A stretch of 64,000 nt of DNA from the NCBI RefSeq assembly GCF_958450345.1, contig NC_088780.1:156842726-156906725 (forward strand). Reading direction: 5' to 3'. Positions 46,496 to 58,939 of the stretch are shown one piece after another (the stretch's first letter is position 1; each line of letters begins with the position of its first letter). Made by a program: the position numbers and the translations under genes. The notes below the pieces were generated by a model. The model had not been told where the DNA came from. It worked only from the letters and a program-made list of their open reading frames with translations, and did no database searches. The stretch is from Calliphora vicina. Taxonomy: Eukaryota; Arthropoda; Insecta; Diptera; Calliphoridae.

Positions 46496-47090
46496 TTAAT
46501 ATTTATTTATTCATTTCATCTACAGATAATTCTTACAGATTACTTACATTTAATTAATTAATTGTACAATATAAATAAGTTTAATTTAAATCTATTCAGA
46601 CTGACATTAAAATTTAATATAGGCGAAATACTATTACATAGTTTTAGACATCTTGTAATTGGCTCATTTAAAGCATAATTTGCCCTATGTAAAGTGTCTT
46701 CAAAAATGCGATTTCTCCTCATATCTCTCGGCGGATTAAATAATGTAAAATGTTCACAAATTTCGGTACATAATATTTGACCAGACAAAACTTTATAAAC
46801 AAACATTACACAACAACAAGATCTGCGATCATCCAATGTTTGAAGACCAAACAATTTCCTCTTAGATGCATAAGAAGGATCATTAGGCCAACATAGTAAT
46901 GTAAAAGCAAAGTTTACAAATTTTTTTTTTGGATCCGTTCAATACGATTAGATTCTTTTTTATAAAATGGACTCCAAATAATTGAGCAATAAGCTACGAA
47001 CAAGCGAAATATATAAGGATTTAAGAGCAAAAGGATCCTTAAACTCCCTTGAATAACTAATATCTATAGTTTTACTCTCTCATATCGTAT
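46496..47090 (-). mobile_element. Non-LTR retrotransposon 3' remnant (Jockey/I-like)
   Basis: Minus-strand translation gives the distal part of a LINE ORF2: KDPFALKSLYISLVRS, then (frameshifted at a T-run near 46921) IERIQKKFVNFAFTLLCWP, YASKRKLFGLQTLDDRRSCC and RRNRIFEDTLHRANYALNEP-ITRCLKLCNSISP. This is the region after the RT thumb that names Jockey/I-type elements. The catalytic core is missing. The minus-strand 3' end lies near 46500 with a TAAATAAATATTAA tail. It lies immediately upstream of the splice acceptor of the secreted-protein gene, so it occupies that intron. Confidence 0.75.
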
Positions 47091-47138
47091 ATATTATATT
47101 GTATTATTTGATTCCCTTTAAACTAAAGATAAACTTAT

Positions 47139-47150
47139 TTTTCATTACAG
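47139..47150 (+). other. Splice acceptor before the first coding exon
   Basis: TTTTTCATTACAG ends at 47150, five bases before the start codon, with a pyrimidine-rich tract before it. It implies a non-coding 5' exon upstream that I cannot locate; it may lie left of the retrotransposon remnant or outside the window. Confidence 0.6.
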
Positions 47151-47155
47151 ATGCC

Positions 47156-47726
47156 ATGTTTTTACGTAAGAAATTATTTTTCACCTTCCTCATACTCTAC
47201 GAAATACCCTCGCTTTTAAATGCCCAAGAATATCTAAGGGATTTAAAACCTGCCGAAATTAAATTCATCAGCAATGATGAATTACCACCAGTGGAATTGC
47301 CAAGACCTCTGATTTCGTCAAGGCAAGCTAAAGCACTAAACGAAGAACAAATAGATGATGAATTAACAGACACTAAAAGCCGTTTACAAAAATCTCAAAG
47401 ACCTACTTTAATGGATATCGCCTTGGAGGCGTCCGTAAGAGAGGGCTTAAATGCCATGAGAAAACTATACACACAAGTTGAACCGGATATGGTTAGAAAT
47501 GGTAGGTAAGCATTTTATTTCTTTCCTTTTATTTATTTAAATACAAATCTAACAATTTAAAGGCAAATTTTAATGCGGAAGTTTTACTTTTTATTATAGG
47601 TCAAGTATTACAAGACAACCATCCAGCAGCTTTACTATCAAAATTCAGTGCACCCGTGGTAGAGACCAGCAGACGAGAAATGGCCGCTTATGCCACTTTG
47701 ACAGCTGCTAAAGTTTTTCGTAAAAA
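47156..47726 (+). CDS. Secreted protein, N-terminal 157 residues (two exons), gene continues
   Basis: Two coding exons, 47156-47501 and 47600-47726, join through a phase-1 intron (GTAGGT donor, TTATTATAG acceptor) into one open frame of 157 codons plus two bases. The alternative AG|GTAAG donor four bases later would shift the frame into a stop, so I reject it. A GTAAGT donor at 47727 ends the second exon. The start at 47156 gives MFLRKKLFFTFLILYEIPSLLNA, a clear signal peptide, then mature QEYLRDLKPAEI. The body has a Pro-rich segment (ELPPVELPRPLIS), an acidic segment (LNEEQIDDELTDT) and helical stretches (PTLMDIALEASVREGLNAMR; SRREMAAYATLTAAKVFRKK). Two exons without stops, correct phases and a signal peptide make this a real gene. 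I do not recognise it firmly. A secreted haem peroxidase-like N-terminus is one weak possibility, since no haem-ligand or catalytic motif lies in the part seen. The next exon is not visible. Confidence 0.8.
47502..47599 (+). other. 98-bp phase-1 intron
   Basis: Starts GTAGGT and ends TTTTTATTATAG. The short length is typical of fly introns. Splicing restores the codon GGT (Gly) across the join. Confidence 0.8.
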
Positions 47727-48403
47727 GTAAGTAACAAATTTCTTTTTAAATATTCAAATCACATCTCTTGCTGCTTGTCAAGAAATACTAGTTCTTTTAC
47801 TAAACGAAACAAAAAAAAAAAAAAACAAATTATCATGACGGTTGTAATTTCGCCTTTTTTTGCTTACAAAAATCATGATTTCAATACTTTGTTTTTTCTA
47901 AGTAAGTAAGTTTTTTTTGCAAACGTTGCTTTTTTGTAAGCGAATCACATAAAAGTCAACTTTCACTTTGACATTGAAACTATTGTGGTAATTTCAATTT
48001 TAGTTTTAGTTTTAAGTTGATTTTATTACTTTTCTTTGCTAAGACTGCTTGGCTCACCTCATGACTTTGGGAGTGGATTTTGTATTTAAGCTGCTTTGAT
48101 GTTAAATGGTGAATGCACAAGTTGAATGCACGCTTTGGTATGATTAGGAAGAGGGGGCAGAGCTATGCCACGAGGAATAGAGAGAGAGTGTATGTGTATT
48201 TGTAATCAAGTTTCATGCTAAATTTAAATATTTTAAAAACAGATAAAGACTTCAAAACATAAAATTGCAAACTATGCTTATTTTAATTAAATAAAAGTGA
48301 AACATGTATTTAAATATAAATATAGAAACTTAATTCAAATCAAATTAAAGTCTTAAAGCCTAAAACAAAAGTAATGGGTACCTGGGATTTGAAAATATTT
48401 TGG
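47727..48403 (+). other. Start of a large intron, before the satellite
   Basis: After the GTAAGT donor the sequence is AT-rich and non-coding, with A-runs and a TTTTAGTTTTAG phrase. It runs straight into the 114-bp satellite. Confidence 0.6.
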
Positions 48404-51400
48404 GAAAATCTCAAAATATCTAAAATCCTTAATATCTTGGTAAATACGCGTTTAATAGGAAAAAGGGCCTCAATCTGTGATCACTTATATTTCTCACCAA
48501 AAATCGATTTTTCATATGGAAATCTCAAAATATCTAAAATCCTTAATATCTTGGTAAATACGCGTTTAATTGGAAAAAGGGCCTCAATATGTGATCACTT
48601 ATATTTCTCACCAAAAATTGATTTTTCATATGGAAATCTAAAAATATCTAAAATCCTTAATATCTTGGTAAATACGCGGTTAATTTGAAAAAGGCCCTCA
48701 ATCTGTGATCACTTATATTTCTCACCAAAAATCGATTTTTCATATGAAAATCTCAAAATATCTAAAATCCTTAATGTCTTGGTAAATACGCGGTTAATTT
48801 GAAAAAGGGCCTCAATCTGTGATCACTTATATTTCTCACCAAAAATTGATTTTTTATATGAAAATCTCAAAATATCTAAAATCCTTAATATCTTGGTAAA
48901 TACGCGTTTAATAGGGAAAAGGGCCTCAATCTGTGATCACTTATATTTCTCATCAAAAATCGATTTTTTATATGAAAATCTCAAAATATCTAAAATCCTT
49001 AATATCTTGGTAAATACGCGTTTAATTTAAAAAAGGGCCTCAATCTGTGATCACTTATATTTCTCACCAAAAATCGATTTTTAATACTGAAATCTCATAG
49101 TATCTAAAATCCTTTATATCTTGGTAAATACGCGGTTAATTTGAAAAAGGGCCTCAATCTGTGATCACTTATATTTATCACCAAAAATCGATTTTTAATA
49201 CGAAAATCTCAAAATATCTAAAATCCTTAATATCTTGGTAAATACGCGGTTAATTCGAAAAAGGGCCTCAATCTGTGATCACTTATATTTATCACCAAAA
49301 ATTGATTTTTCATATGAAAATCTCAAAATATCTAAAATCCTTAATATCTTGGTAAATACGCGTTTAATTGGAAAAAGGGCCTCAATCTGTGATCACTAAA
49401 ATTTCTCACCAAAAATTGATTTTTAATATGAAAATCTCAAAATATCTAAAATACTTAATGTCTTGGTAAATACGCGGTTAATTTGAAAAAGGGCCTCAAT
49501 CTGTGATCACTTATATTTCTCACCAAAAATTTAATTTTATTATGAAAATCTCAAAATATCTAAAATCCTTAATATCTTGGTAAATACGCGTTTAATTGGA
49601 AAAAGGGCCTCAATCAGTGATCACTTATATTTCTCACCAAAAATCGATATTTTAATATGAAAATCTCAAAATATCTAAAATCCTTAATAAATACGCGTTT
49701 AATTGGAAAAAGGGCCTCATTCTGTGATCACTTATATTTCTCACCAAAAATTGATGTTTATTATGAAAATCTCAAAATATCTAAAATCCTTAATATCTTG
49801 GTAAATACGCGGTTAATTGGAAAAACGGCCTCAATCTGTGATCACTTATATTTCTCTCCAAAAACCGATTTTTCATATGAAAATCTCAAAATATCTAAAA
49901 TCCTTAATATCTGGTAAATACGCGTTTAATAGGGAAAAGGGCCTCAATCTGTGATCACTTATATTTCTCACTAAAAATCGATTTTTCATATGGAAATCTC
50001 AAAATATCTAATCCTTAATATCTTGGTAAATACGCGTTTAATTGGAAAAAGGGCCTCAATCTGTGATCACTTATATTTCTCACCAAAAATCGATTTTTTA
50101 TATGAAAATCTCAAAATATCTAAAATCCTTTATATCTTGGTAAATACGCGTTTAATTAGAAAAAGGGCCTCAATCTGAGATCACTTATATTTCTCACCAA
50201 AAATCGATTTTTCATATGGAAATCTCAAAATATCTAAAATCATTAATATCTTGGTAAATACGCGTTTAATTGGAAAAAGGGCCTCAATCTGTGATCACTT
50301 ATATTTATCACCAAAAATCGATTTTTAATATGAAAATCTCAAAATATCTAAAATACTTAATATCTTGGTAAATACGCGTTTTATTGGAAAAAGGGCCTCA
50401 ATCTGTGACCACTTATATTTCTCACCAAAATTCGATTTTACATATGGAAATCTCAAAATATCTAAAATCGTTAATATCTCAGTAAATACGCGTTTAATTG
50501 GAAAAAGGGCCTCAATCTGTGATCACTTATATTTCTCACCAAAAATTGATTTTTCATATGGAAATCTAAAAATATCTAAAATCCTTAATATCTTGGTAAA
50601 TACGCGGTTAATTTGAAAAAGGCCCTCAATCTGTGATCACTTATATTTCTCACCAAAAATCGATTTTTCATATGAAAATCTCAAAATATCTAAAATCCTT
50701 AATATCTTGGTAAATACGCGTTTAATTGGAAAAAGGGCCTCAATATGTGATCACTTATATTTCTCACCAAAAATTGATTTTTCATATGGAAATCTAAAAA
50801 TATCTAAAATCCTTAATATCTTGGTAAATACGCGGTTAATTTGAAAAAGGCCCTCAATCTGTGATCACTTATATTTCTCACCAAAAATCGATTTTTCATA
50901 TGAAAATCTCAAAATATCTAAAATCCTTAATATCTTGGTAAATACGCGTTTAATAGGAAAAAGGGCTTCAATCTGTGATCACTTATATTTCTCACCAAAA
51001 ATCGATTTTTAATATGAAAATCTCAAAATATCTATAACCCTTAATATCTCGGTAAATACGCGTTTAATTGGAAAAAGGTCCTCAATCTGTGATCACTTAT
51101 ATTTCTCACCAAAAATTGATTTTTCATATGAAAATCTCAAAATATCTAAAATCCTTAATATCTTGGTAAATACGCGTTTAATTGGAAAAACGGCCTCAAT
51201 CTGTGATCACTTATAATTCTGACCAAAAATTGATTTTTGATATGAAAATCTCAAAATATCTATAACCCTTAATATCTCGGTAAATACGCGTTTAATTGGA
51301 AAAAGGTCCTCAATCTGTGATCACTTATATTTCTCACCAAAAATCGATTTTTAATATGAAAATCTCAAAATATCTAAAACCCTTAATATCTCGGTAAATA

Positions 51401-52815
51401 CGCGTTTAATTGGAAAAAGGGCCTCAATCTGTGATCACTTATATTTCTCACCAAAAATTGATTTTTCATATGAAAATCTCAAAATATCTAAAATCCTTAA
51501 TATCTTGGTAAATACGCGTTTAATTCGAAAAAGGGCTTCAATCTGTGATCACTTATATTTCTCACCAAAAATCGATTTTTCATATGAAAATCTCAAAATA
51601 TCTAAAACCCTTAATATCTCGGTAAATACGCGTTTAATTGGAAAAAGGGCCTCAATCTGTGATCACTTGTATTTCTCACCAAAAATCGATTTTTCATATG
51701 AAAATCTCAAAATATCTAAAATCCTTAATATCTCGGTAAATACGCGTTTAATTGGAAAAAGGGCCTCAATCTGTGATCACTTATATTTCTCACCAAAAAT
51801 TGATTTTTCATATGAAAATCTCAAAATATCTAAAATCCTTAATATCTTGGTAAATACGCGTTTAATTGGAAAAACGGCATCAATCTGTGATCACTTATAA
51901 TTCTGACCAAAAATTGATTTTTGATATGAAAATCTCAAAATATCTAAAATCTTTAATATCTTGGTAAATACGCGTTTAATAGGAAAAAGGGCTTCAATCT
52001 GTGATCACTTATATTTCTCACCAAAAATCGATTTTTCATATGAAAATCTCAAAATATCTAAAACCCTTAATATCTCGGTAAATACGCGTTTAATTGGAAA
52101 AAGGGCCTCAATCTGTGATCACTTATATTTCTCACCAAAAACTGATTTTTCATATGAAAATCTCAAAATATCTAAAACCCTTAATATCTCAGTAAATACG
52201 CGTTTAATTGGAAAAAGGGCCTCAATCTGTGATCACTTATATTTCTCACCAAAAATCAATTTTTCATATGAAAATCTCAAAATATCTAAAATCCTTAATA
52301 TCTTGGTAAATACGCGTTTAATTGGAAAAAGGGCCTCAATCTGTGATCACTTATATTTCTCACCAAAAATTGATTTTTCATATGAAAATCTCAAAATATC
52401 TAAAACCCTTAATATCTCAGTAAATACGCGTTTAATTAGAGAAAGGGCCTCAATCTGTGATCACTTATATTTCTCACCAAAAATCGATTTTTCATATGGA
52501 AATCTCAAAATATCTAAAATCCTTAATATCTTGGTAAATAAGCGTTTAATTAGAAAAAGGGCCTCAATCTGTGATCACTTATATTTCTCACCAAAAATCG
52601 ATTTTTCATATGGAAATCTCAAAATATCTAAAATCCTTAATATCTTGGTAAATAAGCGTTTAATTAGAAAAAGGGCCTCAATCTGTGATCACTTATATTT
52701 ATCACCAAAAATCGATTTTTAATATGAAAATCTCAAAATGTCTAAAATCCTTACTATCTTGGTAAATATGAGTTTAATTGTAAAAATGGCCTTAATCTGT
52801 GATCACTCATATTCC
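48404..52815 (+). repeat. Satellite: about 39 tandem copies of a 114-bp monomer
   Basis: Monomer landmarks in order: CTCAAAATATCTAAAATCC, TTAATATCTTGGTAAATACG, CGTTTAATTGGAAAAAGGGC, CTCAATCTGTGATCACTTAT and ATTTCTCACCAAAAATCGAT, then TTTTTCATATG. The unit is 114 bp, i.e. 38 codons, so one frame stays open across many copies (the longest run, 253 codons, is 51961-52722). Indels in some monomers (e.g. near 49690 and 49915) break the frame, so a protein is unlikely. Some variants recur at 228-bp steps (e.g. GGTTAATTTGAAAAAGGCCC and TATAACCCTTAATATCTCGG), pointing to dimeric higher-order units. The monomer junction holds the palindrome TTTTCATATGAAAA. The last copies (52740-52815) are degenerate. 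The array lies in the intron of the gene at 47156. Confidence 0.95.
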
Positions 52816-54744
52816 TTGATCGTTGTTAAATACTTATGTAAGTTTTTTTTGTTTAATATTCTTGGGTTTTTTACACTATTTGATTAATGTTTGTTTAAAT
52901 AATTCCCAAGCTATAATAATATAAGTTATAAACTCACCCCTTTATTCTTTGAAGTTTACTGTCATATAACCCTGCAATGAAGTAAATATTTAAATGCAAT
53001 TAGTTTTCGTATTTAAACAATTTAATTAAAAAATTTAAATTGAAATAAAAGATTGTAATCTTGTATTGTAATTACAATAATTATGAAAAAATTTCTCATA
53101 ACATATTAACATGATTGTGGCACGCAATTGATCAAATATCTGATTTTGTTTAATTAGAAAATTCACGAACACTATTTTGCAGATCTTAGTATGTTAAATG
53201 CTATAACTTCCTCAAAAACAAAAGTGTTTATCTATACAGATAAATGTTTTATTGTCTTTTAAACTAAACAGAGGTAAACAAAAAGTGATACCATAATTTT
53301 TTTGGTTGTTTATTAGTTTGTTTAAAGTCTTCTTTAAAATTATGGAAAACCCCAAATCAACTAATTACACAAATTATAAAATAAATTGATATTTTATCTA
53401 TCTATCTTTTGAAAAGATCACCAAAAATATCTCATCACATCATATAGTTGTGTATTTATTTAGATACAAAAAAACAATGTACTCTACGATGTACATGTAA
53501 TTATTTTAGTTTTTGTTTTTTTTACTCGCAGCTAGTTTGAGTTGTAGTTTGCAAAGCTTCTTCTGCATTTCATAGTTGGCTGGCAGAACTTTCTCTTGCC
53601 AACAGCAGCAGTGCTTGAATGTTGTTCAGCTGATGGTGGTGGGGGGGCACGGGAATGATATTTTTATTATTCATTCAACTGCACTGCTTCAAGAGTTCAT
53701 TGAATTTTGGGTTGAAAAACGTGTTTTTCTGTCACTTTTTGTTTTGTTTATTTATTGTTTTTTTAAACTTTTTCTCGTTACTTTTTTTCATTTGTTATAA
53801 ACAAATTTGACGAGAGTTATAGAGAAAAAACAACAAGCGTTTTAAACAAATAAAAGTTGCGTAAAAATTGTTGATTGGTTGTTGTTGGCGTTGGTAAAAT
53901 GGACATCATTCCTATGATTAGGTATTGCCAATAATGATAAAAACATAAAGAAATAACAATATAATTAACATTTCTGTGATGCATTAAAAATATTTATTAA
54001 TACCCAGTAAATAGTAAATAATAAATTAAAGAAATTCAGCAATATTATTCCTACAACCGCAAATTATTCCAATTTTTTCGGAATCAGGAGCAATGAGTTG
54101 TTGCACCATTAAAAGCAATTAATAGCAAGACTTTATATCGATTCAAAGCGGTGATAGGGTAACGGTAACGATATTTGGTCTTATTTCGGTATTTCAATAC
54201 TAACAGTAATTATCTTGAATTAAATTGTTAATAAAATTTACAAAAATAATTTTAAAATGTTGGTAATTTAATAAACATATTTAAAATTATATAGCTTTGA
54301 ATCAGAGCTTGGAATTAACTAATTTAATTTCTGCTTAATTCACTAAACTCATAATTCTGAATTAAAAATGTTTATCATTCATTCCATAGATCCAATCACA
54401 AAATATAATTCAAAGGCTTTTATTTAAATAGAATTCATTTATGGTTGAATTAATTGGAATTAACAGAATTCATTCAATCTTTGAATTATTAAATTTTTGT
54501 TAATTATAATCTAATACAAATTGAATTAAACTTTTTTCATTAAATTTGTGTTATTTTTCATTTAATCATTTATAAAATGAATTGAAAAAATTGTCTTGTA
54601 ATAGATTTAAATTGAATCATTCAATCAATTTTTAAAGCTACTTTGTAATGGATTTGAATCAAAGAAATTCATTCTTAAAGGAATGACGTCAATGCGTTGG
54701 CAGTACTAAGGAATAAAGAAACGAATAATAACGAATAAATGGAA
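52816..54744. other. Gene-free AT-rich region after the satellite
   Basis: No exon or element boundary found. A less AT-rich patch at about 53530-53680 includes GGTGGTGGGGGGGCACGGG and CAGCAGCAG. Around 54290-54660 short GAATTNATTNAAT phrases recur. It may all be intron of the gene starting at 47156. Confidence 0.35.
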
Positions 54745-55675
54745 TTGTTAAGATGTATAACTTAAAAATACGGTTTTTTTTTTAAATTTTTAGCTTCTAT
54801 TTGGAAACATTTGTACAATATAAATTTATTCAAAGTATTTGGCATTGTTAATATGGATTCCGAGTCCAAAGAACTGCTCATTTTTTGAGGCCAAGAACGA
54901 ATCAAGCCAATTTCGGATAATATGTTCCAATATGAAGCGAATTTCAGAGAAAGCGTTCCGCATCAATCGAAAAAACTAGTAGTCGGACGGACCAAGGTCT
55001 AGATTATAAAGTCACTTCATTCTAAATAGTTTTTAAAAGGTATTACATAATGTGACGAGCGTTGTCATGACGGAATATTAATGTTTCATGTCCGGCCGCA
55101 TATTCTGGGCGTTTTTCGGCAAATGCTCGCTTTAAACGAATCAATTGCATTCGGTATAGGTTCCCTGTAATGGTCTGGCCAGATTTCGGAAGCTCATAAT
55201 AGATAAGACTCTTTTGCTCCCACCAAAAACAGAGCATTTCCTTACCGCCATGGATATTTGGCTTTGATGCCGATTAGGCTTGTTGGATGGGCATCACATA
55301 CGATCTCTTACACTTCGGGTTATAGTAATGGATCCATTTTCCATCACAAGTAGTGATTCGATGCAAACATAATTTTCTTTTATAGCGTTCAAACATCATT
55401 TCGGACATGGAAAATTGTCTTTCAAGGTCTTTCGTCTTCAATTTGTGTGGTACGTTTTGAAATTTCTGCTTGAGTAGGTATCTCCCAATGAGTTTGCAAG
55501 CTCTTGTTGAGTTTGACAACAATCTTCATGGATTCTTGGTCTTCAAAATTTTTTGCTGTCAAAATCACCACTTCTGAACAGATCAAATCAACTCTCGAAC
55601 GTTGAAACCGATGGATTACATTCACCAAAAGCTTTGGTGAGCAAACGGAGTAATGCAGAACTTCCCGCATTAAAT
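54745..55675 (-). mobile_element. Mos1-like mariner, copy 6, decayed
   Basis: The left end TTGTTAAGATGTATAACTTA resembles the family TIR, followed by the familiar subterminal TTTTTAAATTTTTAGCTTYTATTT. Minus-strand pieces: C-terminus near 54850-54960, WWEQKSLIYYELPKSGQTIT near 55160-55230, RPEYAAGHETLIFRHDNARH near 55050-55110 (the catalytic DNAR-H motif), KRSYVMPIQQA near 55275, and ITTCDGKWIHYYNPKCK near 55320-55350. In the last, the catalytic CDEKW is altered to CDGKW. The right TIR is missing. Inactive. Confidence 0.8.
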
Positions 55676-56089
55676 GCAATACTTATTAGCCTACATTAAT
55701 TTTCTACTTTTTTGCTAACTTCCTTTACTAGATGCAGCTTTACTGTAATTGATAGGATTACACATTGTCTGATGAAGGCCATTTGGAAGAGTACAGATCC
55801 AATTTGTAGCACTGATGTATCAAAAAAAGTCACTGAGTCCAGTTCCCCATATCTCGTATAGGTCGTCCATGTATGTTTGTCCAGCTATATTTATCCATCT
55901 ATGTTTGTCCAGTGCCATGTCATAATGTCCATGGAGGTTATGACCGAAAGTCCGGAATGCAATTTGAACAATACGAAGCCGATGTTGGAAATACATCAAA
56001 ATACAGTTTGAATACCTGCGTATTTATTTCTTTATAGGAGTCTTTTTGAAGTCAAAATCCAACAGCTGAGTAAGCGGCGAAAGGTCTTT

Positions 56090-56335
56090 TTCTTTTAGAA
56101 ACCTTGTTGAAGGTGACAATATTTTTCATAAATAAAAGTGTCATACTGTCTATGGACATTATGATAACCCACTAATTTATCGAAAAACCTATGTCTGGTT
56201 ACATAATGAGCCGGATATTCACAGAGAAGATGAAATATTGTTTCGTCTGTTGCTGACAGTTATTAAATGACATTCTGAAACTACTCTTATGATTATCGAT
56301 TGTCAAGAGATCCTTTAAGATTCTCATCAGCATGA
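56090..56335 (-). mobile_element. Probable LOA/Jockey-type RNase H tail remnant
   Basis: The minus strand reads LSATDETIFHLLCEYPAHYV followed by TRHRFFDKLV, resembling the C-terminal zinc-finger-like segment after RNase H in LOA/I-group LINEs (C..C..DETxxHLLCECPA). It is only ~60-80 residues and frame-limited. Similar sequence appears at 63.2-63.4 kb. The identification rests on this short motif. Confidence 0.4.
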
Positions 56336-57991
56336 AAATGTCTCTCTGTTTACGAATCATAAGTTACATGGACGGTCTTCATTATGTCTCTCTGTATTTC
56401 ACTATCACAAATTGTATTAAGAGTCTCAGATGTTCAACTCCAAAAGTGCAAAGGTAGCTTAAGGATTTGATATACACTGTTACTAGTTAGATATCAACTG
56501 TTAAAATTCATTATTAAGCAGGTTGATTTTTTTGTATAAATCTGTATAAACCCTGCAGACCATGGTACTAGTTGCGTACATTGACGATGGCGTTTTCCAC
56601 TAAAAGCCACCTCTAGTTGCCTACTAACCACCTTGCAAGGCATACAATTTTTCAGGAGGATAACATTGTGAAATGATTGCATATGATCGTTTGATGGATT
56701 TTATACTAAAATATATAAAAGGTTAATTTATTCCATATTGAACTAGCGATTATATAGATTAGTGGTAATAAAAATGTTTTCAATCGAAACCATAGTAACT
56801 TTTATAAAATTAAATAGCAAGAACGTTCATAGTAAGTTCCACCTGTGATGCAAAGTTAAAATATATCACGCTGATATCATTCGAGGATACTTCGCGAAAT
56901 TAATCATAGTAGAAAGGAGACATGTTAAATTTTGCAAAGATGGCTACGATTTGCACTGCCTATGAGTATCAGACTACCGGTTCACTACAGTGTTTCAAAC
57001 GATGTGTCTGGCAGTTCGGGAATACGTGGACTGAGATCAATTGTTCTCGCAACCGCTGTAAATATCTATTCTCACAGTTAAACTGCCATTACGACTTTCG
57101 AATCTTCGTTTCTGAAAATGATAACTGCTTATATTTTAACCAGATGAATGATAATTTAGGCCCCAACGCACAGGAACATACCAGAACGGTAGAGTTTTAA
57201 AAATTGTGTATTATCTTACATGTTCCAATGGATTTGGAATTTTTAGATATACTCCTACATTCGTGCAAACTTAGGCTTCATAGTAAGGATTAAGATTTGG
57301 CAAACATGATAGAGTTCACCAAAAATAGTTTCAGGATAGTCAGTCAACTATAGCCTCATCTGAACATAGAGCGTACAAACTCATTACTTTCGGTGAATTA
57401 AGGGAATTTTACTAATTGGACAGCATGAACTGCGACTGAGAGTAGACTAAAATGATTTCTCAGAACGAAAAGGAAAGTGCTAAACTTGCTTTATCAGGAA
57501 ACAAATGATTTTTCGATCCTATCATCGGCTATCTTCAATAAACTGTCTTTCCAGAATCGGAGCATATTATGAACATTGTAGTAAGCTTGGTTCTACATTG
57601 ACTCTGCTTGAATGGTATCTCGGGTAACCAGCTTAACATCTGCTGGGTTTTGATAATGATGAAGATCATCACCATCATGATGATGATGAAAGTAAAATTT
57701 TATTTAAGCAATTAAATTTAGCCAGGTTTTTGTGTTTGATTTTTTTTAGTTCTCCTTTGATTTTAGTTTAAAGAAAAGCAAAATCAGTCAACAACTACAA
57801 CAACGAATACAATAAACAACAACATCATTTATATTGTTAACTGCTGTTGTTGTCGGAATCATCCATATAAATAATATAATAAATACATTTACAATAAACA
57901 CATACGAGTATAGAGGAATTGAATACAACACAATGTTTTCATTGCACCCTACATCGCCGCCTAAATTCGAGATTTACAAGATCTTAATATC
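56336..57991. other. Gene-free region
   Basis: A 92-codon ORF at 56922-57200 has normal composition and five Cys residues but no recognised motif and no start-context support; I leave it uncalled. A GAT/ATC tract (57650-57685) and CAACAA tracts (57790-57850) are the only other structure seen. Confidence 0.35.
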
Positions 57992-58935
57992 TAATATGTC
58001 ATTTTGAAGGGTACATATCTGTCATTTATTCTCACTTAGTTATTGAACATTATAGTGTAAACAACAAAGCGTCATATGCGGCAAGTTCTGCTTGAAAAAA
58101 AGTGCCGCTGAAAAACACCGATTGCTCGAAGAAGATTATGAAGAATGTGTTCTATCGGTTTCATGGTTTGTGGAGGTATGGTTTGTGCGATTCAGAAGTG
58201 GTGATTTTGACACGGATGACAAAGATCGCCCAGGCCAGCCAAAAAAGTTTGGAAAAGACGAATTGGAGGCATTACTCCATGAAGATTGTTGTCAAACCCA
58301 ACAAGAGCTTGCAAAATCATTGGGAGCTTTTCAATCAGCAATTTCAAAACGTTTGCAAGGAGCTGGATTTGTCCAAAAGCAGGGAAATTGAAAGACGATT
58401 TTGTGTGTCTGAAATGTTGATTCAACGCTATAAAATCATTTTTGCATCACATCGTTACTTGCGATGAAAAATGGATCCATTACGATAAGCCGAAGCGTAA
58501 AAGATCGTTTGTGAAGCCCGGCCACCGAATAGATACCAAAGCCAAATATCCATGGCGCTAAGGTAATGCTCTCTATTTGGTGGGACTAAAATCTGGCCGA
58601 AAAACGTCCAGAATATGCGGCCAGACATGAAACCGTAATATTACATCATGACAACGCTCGGCCGCATGTTGCAATACCCGTTTAAAACTATTTAGAAGAA
58701 AGTGGTTGGGAAGTTTTGCCTTACCTGCCTTTTAGTCCAGACATTGCACCATCCGACTACTATTTGTTTTGATCGATGCTGAATGCTCTCCTTGTGATAC
58801 GCTTCACTTTGAAACAGAGTATACGAAATTGGCTTGATTCGTTCTTGGCCTCAAAAGATGAGCAGTTCTTTGGCTTGGAATCCAAATGTTGCCAGAAAGA
58901 TGAGAAAATGTCATAGTTAACAATGGCCAAAACTC
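57992..58935 (+). mobile_element. Mos1-like mariner, copy 7, decayed
   Basis: Plus-strand pieces cover nearly the whole transposase, in shifting frames: FRSGDFDTDDKDRPGQPKKF, DELEALLHEDCCQTQQELAK (58255-58320), FQSAISKRLQGAGFVQKQGN, RRFCVSEMLIQRYK, ITCDEKWIHYDKPKRKRSFV (first catalytic Asp intact, near 58460), a HHDNARPHVAI motif near 58645-58675 (second Asp), and PSDYYLF near 58750 (third Asp). All three catalytic aspartates of the DD34D triad are therefore recognisable, but stops, frameshifts and deletions prevent function. The 5' TIR is missing; the left end begins in TATGTCATTTTGAAGGGTAC. Confidence 0.85.
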
Positions 58936-58939
58936 ATAT

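Noticed and set aside
47506..47510. AG|GTAAG donor at 47506 for the first intron
   Set aside because: It is the better consensus, but joining it to 47600 shifts the frame to an early stop. The GTAGGT donor at 47502 keeps the frame open.
51961..52722. 253-codon ORF in the satellite as a repeat protein gene
   Set aside because: The open frame follows from a 114-bp period without stops. Other monomers carry indels that break it, there is no start context, and it lies within an intron.
56922..57200. 92-codon ORF with several Cys residues
   Set aside because: Ordinary composition but no recognised domain, signal peptide or start context; left uncalled.
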